A stretch of 64,000 nt of DNA from Idiomarina sp. (GCA_022565355.1 JAIUMU010000004.1:124001-188000), one strand, 5' to 3'. Shown: positions 18,589 to 28,213, numbered from the stretch's first letter. The notes: generated by a model not told the origin, from the letters alone. Made by a program: numbers and translations.

Positions 18589-18681
18589 CATGAAGTTAAA
18601 GCGGACAAAGGACTCTGTTATTTGGCTTGTCGGTGTAATCCAAGCGTCAGAATGGCTTTGCCGCTTAACTCGGCGTTATAT
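18583..18681 (+). other. attC site
   Basis: Starts ACATAAC, ends GTTATAT, 99 bp. GTTAAAGCGGACAAAG near the left end pairs with CTTTGCCGCTTAAC near the right end, with one extrahelical base, enclosing a long variable terminal structure. Confidence 0.85.
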
Positions 18682-18684
18682 GCC

Positions 18685-19140
18685 ATGAATAGAATAGCTG
18701 AAGCCTTAGATATTGTCCGACGAGCAAAAGCTCTCGGTGATTTTGATACAAATGTAATCGGTATGGCCGCTGAAATAATCGCGGAAGATGATCTTGGTAT
18801 GAAGAAAGCGCCTGCGGGAGCCAAAACTATTGATGGTTTTTTCTATCGAGAAAGCGGAATTGAAACAGTGCAGGTGAAAGCCTTCTCTTGCTCGAGAGTA
18901 GCTCGTTATAAAGGTGGGACGTTCTTTCAAGTTCCGGCGGAGAATGGTCCAGATGAACTCGTCGTAATTATTTTTTACAGTCAATTAATGGAGTATGAAG
19001 TACTTTACGTTGGAAAAACTGAGTTAGTCGGAAGAATGGAAGCTAACGGTAAACGTCGAGCGATTCGGTTGGACTCGTTGTGCTCTAAAGAAAAAATAGC
19101 TGAGATACTGAATAAAATTCATGGAAATAAAAGCATCTAG
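18685..19140 (+). CDS. cassette protein, DUF6998-like, probable PD-(D/E)XK fold
   Basis: The 151-residue product starts three bases after the attC core. AAEIIAEDDLGMKKAPAGAK followed by TIDGFF and then VQVKAF resembles proteins with a restriction-nuclease-like core (E..., D-G, x-V-K). The C-terminal part reads DELVVIIFYSQLMEYEVLYV, a strand-rich stretch. I infer a small PD-(D/E)XK domain of the DUF6998 type. In the third motif the usual E-x-K is Q-V-K, so catalysis is uncertain. There is no clear ribosome-binding site of its own; the attC may supply the context. Confidence 0.65.
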   Translation: MNRIAEALDIVRRAKALGDFDTNVIGMAAEIIAEDDLGMKKAPAGAKTIDGFFYRESGIETVQVKAFSCSRVARYKGGTFFQVPAENGPDELVVIIFYSQLMEYEVLYVGKTELVGRMEANGKRRAIRLDSLCSKEKIAEILNKIHGNKSI

Positions 19141-19204
19141 CAAGTCCCATCAGTGCGCGCCTTCGGCGCCGGAGATTCACTTAGTTTGTGCCGCTGTGCT
19201 AGGG
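19136..19204 (+). other. attC-like site with GCTAG core
   Basis: CTAGCA at the left end is complementary to TGCTAG at the right end, around an inner hairpin GGCGCC/GGCGCC-type stem. The core is GCTAGGG instead of GTTRRRY. It lies exactly between two cassette genes, with the upstream stop codon in its left arm. Confidence 0.55.
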
Positions 19205-19215
19205 AGTAAGATGCT

Positions 19216-20133
19216 ATGAAAAATATAAGTAAATTTCTATATGTCGCCGAGAGAGACATTGACCTTTTGCTGCTTGAAGAACTCAACGTGAGCCATGCGT
19301 TTTCTGGATGGTTGTTTAATCGAGCGTTTGGCGACTCAGGAACGGCCCCGAATTGTGAAGGGGCCTGGCATTCCGTTAGTCACTCGCAATTGGGAGAGTC
19401 CGACCTGATAGTGGTCTACCATGATGCGTCTGCGATATTAGTGGAAAATAAAATCGATGCTCCAGCGCAGCCTGAACAAGCATTTAGGTACAAACTCCGT
19501 GGCGAAGCTGGATGCAAAGAAGGTCATTGGCAACGTTTTATAACATGCATCATTGCTCCGGACAGGTATTTAATGTGGAATGCAGAGGCAAAGAATTATG
19601 ACGTTCGTCTGAGTTACGAGGAAGTGCGAGATTGGTTTGACATCCAAGCGTCAAAACGACACCAATATCGTTCATACGCCTTTGACGCGGCTATAGAACA
19701 AAATCGTCGAGGGTACTCTCCAGTAGCCAACGATGACGTAACTAATTTTTGGCTCCAATACTGGGATCTTGCAGTAAGCAAGTTTCCATCACTAGAAATG
19801 CATCGACCAGGGATGAAGCCCGCAAACTCAGACTGGCCAAGCTTTAGTCCTCAAGTCCTTGGGAAAAAGCTTAATATTGTCCATAAAATGGCGCAAGGCT
19901 TTGTTGACCTCCAAGTTAGTGGTGCCTCTGGAAGGCTGGAGGAAATTCGGTCTTTGCTGGAGGACGCTGACTTAGAAGTAGTGGCCGCCGGTAAATCTGC
20001 TGCAGTTAGAGTGGTGGTAACACAGATTGATCGCTTCGGTTCGTTCGAAGCTCAACGAAAAAATATTTTATGTTCACTGGAAGCTGCGCAGAGGCTTTTA
20101 GATGTGGGTACGGAGTTGCGAAGCTACATCTAG
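19216..20133 (+). CDS. PD-(D/E)XK nuclease superfamily protein
   Basis: A 305-residue cassette product. GESDLIVVYHDASAILVENKID (about residues 70-90) gives the D...E-x-K catalytic layout of the PD-(D/E)XK superfamily, in the style of PDDEXK_4 proteins. It is followed by a Gln-rich helix QPEQAFRYK and a strand with FITCIIAP. The C-terminal 130 residues are unassigned. AGGGAG lies upstream of the ATG at 19216. The likely role is DNA cleavage or repair, possibly phage defence given the context. It is the last cassette before the restriction block. Confidence 0.75.
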   Translation: MKNISKFLYVAERDIDLLLLEELNVSHAFSGWLFNRAFGDSGTAPNCEGAWHSVSHSQLGESDLIVVYHDASAILVENKIDAPAQPEQAFRYKLRGEAGCKEGHWQRFITCIIAPDRYLMWNAEAKNYDVRLSYEEVRDWFDIQASKRHQYRSYAFDAAIEQNRRGYSPVANDDVTNFWLQYWDLAVSKFPSLEMHRPGMKPANSDWPSFSPQVLGKKLNIVHKMAQGFVDLQVSGASGRLEEIRSLLEDADLEVVAAGKSAAVRVVVTQIDRFGSFEAQRKNILCSLEAAQRLLDVGTELRSYI

Positions 20134-20410
20134 CAATTAATTGCACGCGACCAGCCAAGCTGGTTCGTGAATAGAGGGTAACGTCTATAATATGACCAAA
20201 ACTAGGCAACATATAGGTAAAGCAGGCAATTTAACGTGGTAACCTACAATTAAGAGCAGAAGCTGAAAGTCATTGATGTGGCTCACGTTGCTTGAAGGAT
20301 TCTTGAAAAAAGATTACTCCTGAGTACGACGTTAAATGTCGCAAGATGATTATAGAATAATAGCCCGTAGACATTGAAGCGGAACAATAGATAAAACCGT
20401 TAGGATACAA
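20134..20410 (+). other. non-coding gap before the restriction block
   Basis: This 277-bp gap holds no gene I can support. The left end (CTAGCAA, then CACGCGACCAGC facing GCTGGTTCGTG) looks like the start of an attC. The right end carries CCGTTAGGAT directly before hsdM, which resembles an attC core. I could not find matching arms joining the two, so it may be a broken cassette junction with the hsdM promoter inside. Confidence 0.4.
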
Positions 20411-21949
20411 ATGAATATACAAATTTCCCAAGACTCCATTAACAAAGCCCTCTGGTCTGCATGCGATACCTTCCGTGGCACGGTAAACGCCGGTACTTAT
20501 CAAGATTTCCTTTTGACCATGTTGTTCTTAAAGTACATTTCCGATGTATGGCAAGACCACTATGACCAGTATAAATCTGAGCATGGCGATGTACCTGAGT
20601 TGATTGAAGAGCTGATGAAAAGTGAGCGATTTGTTCTGCCGCCAGATGCTAGTTATTACGCCTTGTATGAGCGTCGTTATGAGCCGGGTAACGGCGAGCG
20701 CATTGACCAAGCCTTGCATGCAATTGAAGAAGCTAACGGCACGAAACTGAAAGACGCAGGCAAGAGTGTGTTCCAAGATATCAGTTTCAATACTGATAAG
20801 CTCGGTGAAGAGAAACAAAAGAACGATATTCTGCGCCACCTACTTGAAGATTTTGCCAAGCCCGAACTCAACCTCAAACCAAGTCGCGTTGGCACTCTCG
20901 ATGTGATTGGTAATGCCTACGAGTACTTGATTAAGAACTTTGCTGCTAGCGGTGGGCAAAAAGCGGGTGAGTTCTATACCCCTCCCGAAGTTTCGGATTT
21001 GATTGCTGAGCTACTGGATCCACAACCGGGCGATAGCATTTGTGACCCAGCATGTGGCTCTGGCTCGCTGCTCATGAAGTGTGGCCGCAAAGTTGTGGCG
21101 AATCATGGTAGCAAGCAATACGCCTTGTATGGACAAGAAGCTATTGGGTCAACCTGGTCATTCGCGAAGATGAACATGTTCCTGCATGGCGAGGACAACC
21201 ACAAAATTGAATGGGGAGACACCATTCGCAACCCTAAACTACTCGATAAAAACGGCGATTTAATGCTGTTTGATATTGTTACTGCAAATCCACCCTTTAG
21301 TTTGGACAAATGGGGCCACGAAGATGCGCAGAACGACAAGTTCGGAAGGTTTCGTCGTGGCGTACCGCCGAAAACCAAAGGGGATTATGCGTTTATCTTG
21401 CATATGGTTGAAACGCTAAAACCAGGTTCTTCGTCGAGAATTGGTGGGCGCATGGGGGTGGTGGTACCACACGGCGTGCTATTCCGTGGTTCTGCAGAAG
21501 GTAAAATTCGTAAACAGCTTATAGATGAAAACCTATTAGATGCAGTTATCGGCTTACCTGAGAAGCTGTTTTACGGTACCGGTATTCCTGCGGCAATTTT
21601 GATGTTCAAGAAGAACAAAAACGACGATAAAGTATTATTTATCGATGCCTCGCGTGAGTTTAAGTCCAACAAAAACCAGAATCAGCTGAGCGCCGAGAAT
21701 ATTCAAAAAGTGTTGGATACTTATCGAGCTCGCCAAAGTACGGACAAGTACTCTTACCTAGCAACCCTCGAAGAGATTCAAGAGAATGACTACAACCTGA
21801 ACATCCCGCGTTATGTGGATACCTTCGAAGAAGAGGAAGAAATCGACTTAATGGCTGTGCGTGCTGAGCGGCAGAAGTTGAAGGCCGAGCTGGATGAGCT
21901 TGAAGTTCAGATGGCGAAGTATCTTGAGGAGTTGGGTTATGGCTCGTAA
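20411..21949 (+). CDS. hsdM: type I restriction-modification system, methyltransferase subunit
   Basis: HsdM with HsdS methylates adenine in a bipartite target and joins HsdR in the restriction complex. The 512-residue protein has the helical HsdM N-terminal domain (starting INKALWSACDTFRG) and an N6-adenine methyltransferase core with DPACGSGSLL (SAM binding, about residue 211) and NPPFS (catalytic, about residue 292). The ATG follows AGGAT closely. It overlaps hsdS by 11 bases. With hsdR it makes the system complete, though the two are separated by mcrBC. Confidence 0.95.
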   Translation: MNIQISQDSINKALWSACDTFRGTVNAGTYQDFLLTMLFLKYISDVWQDHYDQYKSEHGDVPELIEELMKSERFVLPPDASYYALYERRYEPGNGERIDQALHAIEEANGTKLKDAGKSVFQDISFNTDKLGEEKQKNDILRHLLEDFAKPELNLKPSRVGTLDVIGNAYEYLIKNFAASGGQKAGEFYTPPEVSDLIAELLDPQPGDSICDPACGSGSLLMKCGRKVVANHGSKQYALYGQEAIGSTWSFAKMNMFLHGEDNHKIEWGDTIRNPKLLDKNGDLMLFDIVTANPPFSLDKWGHEDAQNDKFGRFRRGVPPKTKGDYAFILHMVETLKPGSSSRIGGRMGVVVPHGVLFRGSAEGKIRKQLIDENLLDAVIGLPEKLFYGTGIPAAILMFKKNKNDDKVLFIDASREFKSNKNQNQLSAENIQKVLDTYRARQSTDKYSYLATLEEIQENDYNLNIPRYVDTFEEEEEIDLMAVRAERQKLKAELDELEVQMAKYLEELGYGS

Positions 21950-23192
21950 GCTCGACGAAGCTTCTATTCCTGACGGTTGGGATTATGATTTATTAGATAA
22001 TGTGGCAGTCCGATGCAGTGGACATACTCCTAGTAAGTCTTATCCTGAATATTGGAATGGAGGTGTCAAGTGGATATCTCTAACAGATAGTTATCGTTTA
22101 GATAAAGGCTATATTTACGCCACTGATAAGGAGATTTCCCATGAGGGCATCACGCATAGTTCAGCTGAATTACATCCGGCCGAAACTGTTGTCTTGTCAC
22201 GAGATGCTGGTATCGGGAAAAGTGCTGTCATGGCAGAACCTATGGCGGTTAGTCAGCACTTTATTGCTTGGAAGTGTGATAACAATAAAAAGCTTAATAG
22301 CTGGTTCTTATACAATTGGTTACAACTAAACAAAAAAGAGTTCGAAAGACAAGCTGTAGGCTCGACTATAAAGACTATAGGGTTACCATATTTTAAAAGA
22401 CTCAAAATTTCAATTCCTCCTTATCCAGAGCAAAAAAAAATTTCCCAAATCCTCTCAATCTGGGATAAGGCCATTACGACCACAGAGCAACTGCTTGCCA
22501 ACAGCCAGCAACAGAAAAAAGCCCTCATGCAACAGCTACTCACCGGCAAAAAACGCCTGTTGGATTATAATGGCGTGAGGTTTAGTGGGGAGTGGAAGGA
22601 GTATGCATTGGAAGACCTATTCACGTTTAAGAGAGGAAGAGGTCTTTCAAAGTCTGATTTATTAGAAGATGGTAAAAACAAGTGCATCCTTTATGGTGAA
22701 TTGTATACTCGATATTCAGAGGTAATTAGCACGGTTCATAATAGAACAGGTAAAAAAGAAGGCGCTCTTTCGGTAAATGGAGATATTTTGATTCCTAGCT
22801 CAACTACAACAAGTGGAATCGATTTAGCTAATGCCACCGCAATACTTGAGGACAACGTGCTTCTGGGTGGAGATATAATTATTCTTCGTTCGAAGAACCA
22901 AATATCCGCGTCATTCTTTGCTCATTTATTAACGCACACAAAGAAAAGTGAAATAGCATCTCGGGCTCAAGGAATAACAATAATTCACATCTATAGTTCT
23001 GATTTAAAGAATATTAAAGTAGTTATTCCACCAAACTTATCAGAACAAAAAATAGTAGCGACCATATTATCTTCAGCTGATCAGGGAATCACAGCCTTAC
23101 AAAAGCAGCGCGATGCTCTAAAGCAAGAGAAAAAAGCCCTGATGCAACAACTCCTCACGGGCAAGCAGCGCGTGAAGTTTGATGGGATATAA
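21939..23192 (+). CDS. hsdS: type I restriction-modification system, specificity subunit
   Basis: HsdS carries the two target-recognition domains. The 417-residue protein has the expected two-fold design: TRD1, then EQKKISQILSIWDKAITT and KKALMQQLLTGK; TRD2, then EQKIVATILSSADQGITA and the repeated KKALMQQLLTGK. These paired helices form the spacer coiled coils. I use the ATG at 21939, seven bases after GAGGAG and inside the hsdM 3' end. A longer frame from 21894 lacks such a site. The near-identical repeats could allow domain exchange by recombination. Confidence 0.93.
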   Translation: MARKLDEASIPDGWDYDLLDNVAVRCSGHTPSKSYPEYWNGGVKWISLTDSYRLDKGYIYATDKEISHEGITHSSAELHPAETVVLSRDAGIGKSAVMAEPMAVSQHFIAWKCDNNKKLNSWFLYNWLQLNKKEFERQAVGSTIKTIGLPYFKRLKISIPPYPEQKKISQILSIWDKAITTTEQLLANSQQQKKALMQQLLTGKKRLLDYNGVRFSGEWKEYALEDLFTFKRGRGLSKSDLLEDGKNKCILYGELYTRYSEVISTVHNRTGKKEGALSVNGDILIPSSTTTSGIDLANATAILEDNVLLGGDIIILRSKNQISASFFAHLLTHTKKSEIASRAQGITIIHIYSSDLKNIKVVIPPNLSEQKIVATILSSADQGITALQKQRDALKQEKKALMQQLLTGKQRVKFDGI

Positions 23193-23234
23193 AGTATTTG
23201 ATTTCGGAATGGTAAAAAAGGAGCTTACTCGGCT

Positions 23235-25844
23235 ATGGCTACAGAAATAGTAACGTCTTCTCAAGGCTACTCCGAATCTTCGGAGCTGCATGCGATATGG
23301 GATCGTTTTTTAGAAGAGTGGCCTCTGGAGAAACTGAATGGAATGACTCTTGAGCAATATACCAGTCAAGGAACAGATGATAGCTTTTGTTATTGGTTGG
23401 AATCTATAACCGATAAATTAGGTTCAATATGGGGTGGTTCTTCCTTTAAATTCGGTGTTTACGCTCGCAAAGATGATGTGCACAAAGAGAGTATTAACGG
23501 ACGTTATTATAGCGATAGCCACGGTTGGATGGCAAAGTATGGCTCTTCGCCAGAAGATGCGTTTGCGTCTGTTAAGGCAGAGATCGTTAAGGTAGCGAAC
23601 GCTGCACGTAAAGGCGATCTCGAAACCGTTAATAGCGCCGATCTTGGTGATGCGGTTCGCTGGAAAATAGCTTTTCTCTACCAGAATCGTAGTGAGCTCA
23701 CTGTATTGCCAATATTTAGTGGTAACTTACTGTCTATATTAACTGGTAAATCTGCGAAAAAAGAACGCCTAATTGCGCATAAAATGTTAATGACAGAACT
23801 GGGTGAGAAAGATCTTTTTGACTATTCGCAGCAGCTATGGCAAACAGCCTACTCGCTAATGGCGAAAGAGTTTAGTGTGGATAAAGCACTATCTTACTTT
23901 GATAATTGTGAAGATTTTCAGGCGATTAAGCCCGCGACTAAATATATAGCCGGTTACGAATCCCAAAGCGGCAAACAGATTGCGTTAGTTCGAAAGAATA
24001 AAAAAGTAACGCTGTTTCTTCAGCCAGGCGATTGGTTGGATCAGGTTCAGTCGAGGGTGTCGTCAGTCAAAGAGTATGCTGCCGGTGAATCCCGCAATAG
24101 TAACCTTGGTGCTAATGCTCCTGCCCTCTCGATCGGTAAACCGGTGGTATGTATTTCCGTTGAATCGCTCGCCGCGCTTCAGGCAGTTTGCTTGGCTTAC
24201 GAAAGTGAAATGTTTACTCCTGTTGAGGATAACGTTTTTGATGATCAAATTGAGGTAGTTATGCCTTCATCCCTTAACCAAATTCTCTATGGTCCACCGG
24301 GCACTGGTAAAACATACGCTACAACGGAAAAGGCTGTGGAATTAGCCGACTCACAGTGGATAACAGAGTTACGAGCAAGTGAACTGAGAGAAGAGGAGTT
24401 GCGTCGTAAAATAAAGCAGCGGTACGATGAGTTGGTGGCTGATAATCGTATTGCTTTTACCACATTTCATCAGAGCTTTGCCTATGAAGATTTTATCGAG
24501 GGTATTCGAGCAGACAGTAATGAAGGAAAGGTTAGCTATAACGTTGAGGATGGCGTGTTCAAGGCTTTGGCTTTATTAGCCGCTGAACAGAAATCAGCAC
24601 CTGGTTTAACGAAGTCTTTATCTTTAGATGGCCGCCGTATCTGGAAGATGTCATTAGGAAATACCTTAAAGGGTGAGGCGGAAGCATACGAAGATTGCAT
24701 TGAGCAAGCCTATATCGGTTTGGGTTGGGGTGGTGCTATCGACTTTAGTCATTGCACTAACCGGGGCTCTGTCCAGAAAGTATACTCTGAACATACTGGT
24801 GAACATTACGATAGCAGTTCTTATAACGTGTCCGCTGTTAATACCTTCAAAAACACCGTTGCGATCGGCGATATTGTGATTGTTTCTGACGGTAATCATA
24901 AATTTCGAGCCATTGCTGAAGTTACCGGTAACTATGTGTACGCCGCTGATGGTGACGGGCGCTATTTTAATCAGTGTCGTTCAGTGCGTTGGTTAAGAGT
25001 TTTTGATACTAGCTTACCCAAGGAAGCACTATTCAATAAAGCACTGTCACAAATGACACTGTATGAGCTGAGACCGTCGACGATTAAGCTCGATAAACTA
25101 AAAACTTATTTAACCGCACCTAAAGAACGCTCCTCAGGCTTTGACAATTATGTCCTGATTATCGATGAAATAAATCGCGGGAATGTTTCACGTATATTTG
25201 GGGAATTAATTACTCTGCTGGAGCCAGATAAGCGCAAAGGAGGGACGGATGAACGCTCGGTAATTTTGCCTTATTCAAAGGACCCCTTCTCAGTTCCGGG
25301 TAACCTATATGTACTGGGCACAATGAATACCGCAGATAAATCATTGGCACAGATGGATCTTGCCCTCCGTCGGCGCTTTGAGTTCATTGAGTTGATGCCT
25401 GACTCGAGTAAGCTGAAAGGTATTACAGTCTATGGAGTGGATATTGCTGAACTGCTCGATGTGCTTAACCAGAGAATTGAGGCACTGCTCGACCGTGACC
25501 ACATGTTAGGCCATGCCTATTTTTGGCCATTAAAACACGTTAACTCTGATAATGAGCGGCAGCAAGTTCTTGCCGATATCTTTGCAAAACGAATTATTCC
25601 ATTGTTACAAGAGTATTTCTTTGCGGACTGGGAGCGTATTGCTTGGGTTCTAAATGATCCGCAGAAGTCGAATGATTTGGTACGGTTCATTGAACTGGAA
25701 AAGGTTGGCCTTTCTCTCACCCAACTGTTCCCCGAAGGAATTGCAAGCCAAATCATGGATCGCCGTTATCGAATTAATACTAAGGCTTTCTATAGCCCCG
25801 CAGCATACCAAGGTATTTTGCCTGCGGGTGGGAAGCCTGCCTGA
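23235..25844 (+). CDS. mcrB: McrB-like AAA+ GTPase with an inserted EVE/PUA-like domain
   Basis: The motor subunit of a modification-dependent restriction system. The 869-residue protein has an N-terminal recognition region (about 1-340), Walker A GPPGTGKT at residue 353, TTFHQSFAYEDFIEGIR after it, and then Walker B LIIDEINRGN near residue 644 and the McrB signature NTADKSLAQMD near 696. Between FIEGIR and Walker B, about residues 450-600, an extra domain is inserted. It has RRIWKMSLGN, YIGLGWGG, IGDIVIVSDG and RSVRWLRV, a pattern like EVE/PUA-type modified-base readers (inference). AAGGAG precedes the start. The stop overlaps the mcrC ATG by one base. Confidence 0.9.
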   Translation: MATEIVTSSQGYSESSELHAIWDRFLEEWPLEKLNGMTLEQYTSQGTDDSFCYWLESITDKLGSIWGGSSFKFGVYARKDDVHKESINGRYYSDSHGWMAKYGSSPEDAFASVKAEIVKVANAARKGDLETVNSADLGDAVRWKIAFLYQNRSELTVLPIFSGNLLSILTGKSAKKERLIAHKMLMTELGEKDLFDYSQQLWQTAYSLMAKEFSVDKALSYFDNCEDFQAIKPATKYIAGYESQSGKQIALVRKNKKVTLFLQPGDWLDQVQSRVSSVKEYAAGESRNSNLGANAPALSIGKPVVCISVESLAALQAVCLAYESEMFTPVEDNVFDDQIEVVMPSSLNQILYGPPGTGKTYATTEKAVELADSQWITELRASELREEELRRKIKQRYDELVADNRIAFTTFHQSFAYEDFIEGIRADSNEGKVSYNVEDGVFKALALLAAEQKSAPGLTKSLSLDGRRIWKMSLGNTLKGEAEAYEDCIEQAYIGLGWGGAIDFSHCTNRGSVQKVYSEHTGEHYDSSSYNVSAVNTFKNTVAIGDIVIVSDGNHKFRAIAEVTGNYVYAADGDGRYFNQCRSVRWLRVFDTSLPKEALFNKALSQMTLYELRPSTIKLDKLKTYLTAPKERSSGFDNYVLIIDEINRGNVSRIFGELITLLEPDKRKGGTDERSVILPYSKDPFSVPGNLYVLGTMNTADKSLAQMDLALRRRFEFIELMPDSSKLKGITVYGVDIAELLDVLNQRIEALLDRDHMLGHAYFWPLKHVNSDNERQQVLADIFAKRIIPLLQEYFFADWERIAWVLNDPQKSNDLVRFIELEKVGLSLTQLFPEGIASQIMDRRYRINTKAFYSPAAYQGILPAGGKPA

Positions 25845-27169
25845 TGATTCAGGTGCGAGAGTATGCGCGTATCACAACCGACAGTAGCTCGTCGTCATCA
25901 CTAGATTGTGGTGTTGTCAGTGAGGCTACCTTTGCATGGTTGCAGGACTTAGCAGCGGATTGGCAAAAGGTGGCGCCTATTGCATTGATTGATGGGCGAC
26001 GTTCTATGAAGCTTGGTAGCTACGTTGGTTTTCTGCAAAGCCCAGCAGGAGAGTCTATAGAGATTCTGCCTAAAACTGGGTTGGGTGCAGGAAATCCAGA
26101 GGCGTCTCGCCGCATTCTTCAACGTATGCTAGAGGCGTCACTGAGTATTAAGCCGCGCACGGCTGGCGCAGCAGAATTATTGCGGATATGTGAACCATTG
26201 CACGAATGGATATTCAGCCAGTTTATTGCAGAGTTCAAAAGACTTATGAGCCTTGGACTGCGCTTTGACTACCAGCGCGTGAATGAAGAAAGCTCCTTTA
26301 TCCGTGGGCAACTTAGGCTGGAACAACAACAAAGACAACCACCGGGGCGGCAGCATCTGTTTCATATTCGCCATGATATTTACACGCCTGACCGATTGGA
26401 AAATCGTTTGTTAAAAACTGCACTCAATTGTGTTTTGTCCCACAGTAAGAGTAGCGAGAATTGGCGATTAGCCAATGAGTTTTTGCACTTAATGGAGGAA
26501 ATCCCCATAGAGCCCGCACCTCTTCGAGTAGTCGCTCGTTGGCAAAGCGGCAAACTAATGCAAACTTATGATGCTGTTCGCCCTTGGTGTGAGTTGATAC
26601 TTGAGAAGCTGAATCCAAATTTTCAACAGGGAAGTCACCAGGGTATTTCTTTGCTGTTTCCCATGGAGCGGTTATTTGAGAAATATGTAGAAGTATCTTT
26701 GCGCCGCAGAACTTCTACAGGGATTCATTTGAAACCGCAAGTTAGTTCAGAGTTTTTGTTGGAACACATTGCGAACGGAGCTGAGAACCGCAACAAACTG
26801 TTCCAGTTAAAACCTGATCTGTTGCTGAAAACAGCAACTAAAAACCAAGTATTGGATGCTAAATGGAAGCTATTGGACGAAAGTATGGGAAACGCAGAAA
26901 TCAAATACAACATAGCACAAAGCGATCTGTATCAGATGTTTGCTTATGGTCATAAATATCAGAATGGCGACGGTCACATGATGTTGATATATCCGCGCCA
27001 CGAATGCTTCAGTACACCATTGCCGGTATTTTGGTACTCAGACTCTTTAGCTGTATGGGTGGTACCGTTTTGTCTGGAAACAAGCTCTCTTGTTCCGGGT
27101 GCTTGGCAGCAGCATTTTGGCATTCTTGGCAATGAACGAATATTGGCATCGGGGATGCAGTATGAGTGA
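25844..27169 (+). CDS. mcrC: McrC-like nuclease subunit
   Basis: Partner nuclease of McrB; McrBC cuts DNA carrying modified bases, such as modified phage genomes. The 441-residue protein has the McrC design, with an N-terminal beta domain (GRRSMKLGSYVGFLQ) and a C-terminal PD-(D/E)XK nuclease with KPDLLLK and DAKWKLLD near residue 338. It overlaps mcrB by one base, showing translational coupling, and its end overlaps a small RhuM-like fragment. Confidence 0.9.
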   Translation: MIQVREYARITTDSSSSSSLDCGVVSEATFAWLQDLAADWQKVAPIALIDGRRSMKLGSYVGFLQSPAGESIEILPKTGLGAGNPEASRRILQRMLEASLSIKPRTAGAAELLRICEPLHEWIFSQFIAEFKRLMSLGLRFDYQRVNEESSFIRGQLRLEQQQRQPPGRQHLFHIRHDIYTPDRLENRLLKTALNCVLSHSKSSENWRLANEFLHLMEEIPIEPAPLRVVARWQSGKLMQTYDAVRPWCELILEKLNPNFQQGSHQGISLLFPMERLFEKYVEVSLRRRTSTGIHLKPQVSSEFLLEHIANGAENRNKLFQLKPDLLLKTATKNQVLDAKWKLLDESMGNAEIKYNIAQSDLYQMFAYGHKYQNGDGHMMLIYPRHECFSTPLPVFWYSDSLAVWVVPFCLETSSLVPGAWQQHFGILGNERILASGMQYE

Positions 27170-27308
27170 CTATCGCGTGCTTTCTGCTCGTGGCATTCAG
27201 CTTCGACAATGGGCAATGCGAACCTTGGTCTATTACTTAACCAAAGGCTTCGTAATGGACGAAGAGCTTTTAAAAGCGCGTAATTTAGTTATACGAGATC
27301 AGGATTAA
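27162..27308 (+). pseudogene. truncated RhuM-like fragment
   Basis: A 48-residue frame starting inside the last codons of mcrC. YRVLSARGIQLRQWAMRTL and YYLTKGFVMDEELL follow the wording of the conserved part of RhuM-family proteins (x-S-x-K-G-x-x-F-R-x-W-A ... L-x-x-G-x-x-L-x). The rest of that family's length is absent, so this is probably a remnant. It could instead be a short translated leader to mcrC's neighbours, since it overlaps mcrC by eight bases. Confidence 0.5.
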
Positions 27309-27490
27309 TTCAGTACCTAAGGTCAGTAGGAATCAACCGGGTTTTAGTGGAAGCGGTAAAGAATACAAGCAATGTTGTTTGCATTGAACGAAACGTGAAC
27401 ATTGACATTTAGGGGGAGTTATTTCTATACTTGCAGTACGACTCACCCCTTACATTTGTCATTCAGTTGGCTTAGGTTCGGGGCGAAAAA

Positions 27491-27513
27491 ACCGCCCTTA
27501 AGGCGGTTTTTTC
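27491..27513 (+). terminator. bidirectional rho-independent terminator
   Basis: ACCGCC (27491-27496) and GGCGGT (27502-27507) pair around CTTAA, with A5 before and T6 after. It ends the hsdMS-mcrBC transcript, so the NYN-hsdR part must have its own promoter or rely on read-through. Confidence 0.85.
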
Positions 27514-27535
27514 ATTTCTAGCATAAGGAAAGTGC

Positions 27536-28213
27536 ATGAAAACGATCATTTATATAGATGGATACAACTTATTTTATGGGTGCTTGAAGCACTCACCATT
27601 CAAATGGCTCGATTTGTACCAACTGTTTGTTGAGCGAATTTTACATGCACAAAACCCTGCTCTCGAAGTTATTCAAATCAAGTTCTTTACTGCAGACATC
27701 AAAGCCAAAATAGCCAGTAATGGCCAATTAGCGACACAGGCGCAGCAGGCTTATCATCGCGCGCTCGAACAGTGTTATCCGGAACAAATAGAAATTATCA
27801 AAGGCTTTTACTCGCTAGAAAAAGCAAAGTTACCGATTTATATTAGCCCTCCGGATAAGAGCCAGGGCGTTGATGTATGGAAACTTGAAGAAAAAGAAAC
27901 GGACGTTAATATCGCCTTAACGGCTTATCGCGATGTATCCAAGGAGCATGCCGAACACATAGTTTTTGTATCAAATGACACCGACATTTTTCCCGCTTTA
28001 GAAGCAATTCGAGAGGACTTTGATGGTGCGGTAAAAATCGGCGTAATTATTCCGATACGGCAACATGAAAACTCTCGCCCTCCAAATGCAAAGCTCAGTA
28101 ACTATGCAGACTGGACGAGAAAGTATATAACAGAGGCAGAGTTGGCGGCGAGTCAGCTACCAGAGATTATCCCTACAAAGAAAAAACCAATAAGAAAACC
28201 GGAGTACTGGTAA
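27536..28213 (+). CDS. NYN-domain (PIN-like) putative ribonuclease
   Basis: The 225-residue protein has the NYN/LabA pattern of acidic metal-binding residues. These are IIYIDGYNLFYG at the N terminus, KETDVNIALTAY near residue 122, and VFVSNDTDIFPALEA near residue 145. NYN proteins are PIN-like nucleases acting mostly on RNA. Its stop and the hsdR start share a base (TAATG), so it is co-translated with hsdR. A NYN gene coupled to hsdR suggests an accessory, possibly regulatory or abortive, nuclease for the restriction system; this is inference. Confidence 0.85.
   Translation: MKTIIYIDGYNLFYGCLKHSPFKWLDLYQLFVERILHAQNPALEVIQIKFFTADIKAKIASNGQLATQAQQAYHRALEQCYPEQIEIIKGFYSLEKAKLPIYISPPDKSQGVDVWKLEEKETDVNIALTAYRDVSKEHAEHIVFVSNDTDIFPALEAIREDFDGAVKIGVIIPIRQHENSRPPNAKLSNYADWTRKYITEAELAASQLPEIIPTKKKPIRKPEYW

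Noticed and set aside
20130-20410. Complete attC site spanning the gap before hsdM
   Set aside because: Left and right core-like sequences are present, but I could not pair the arms; listed only as a non-coding gap.
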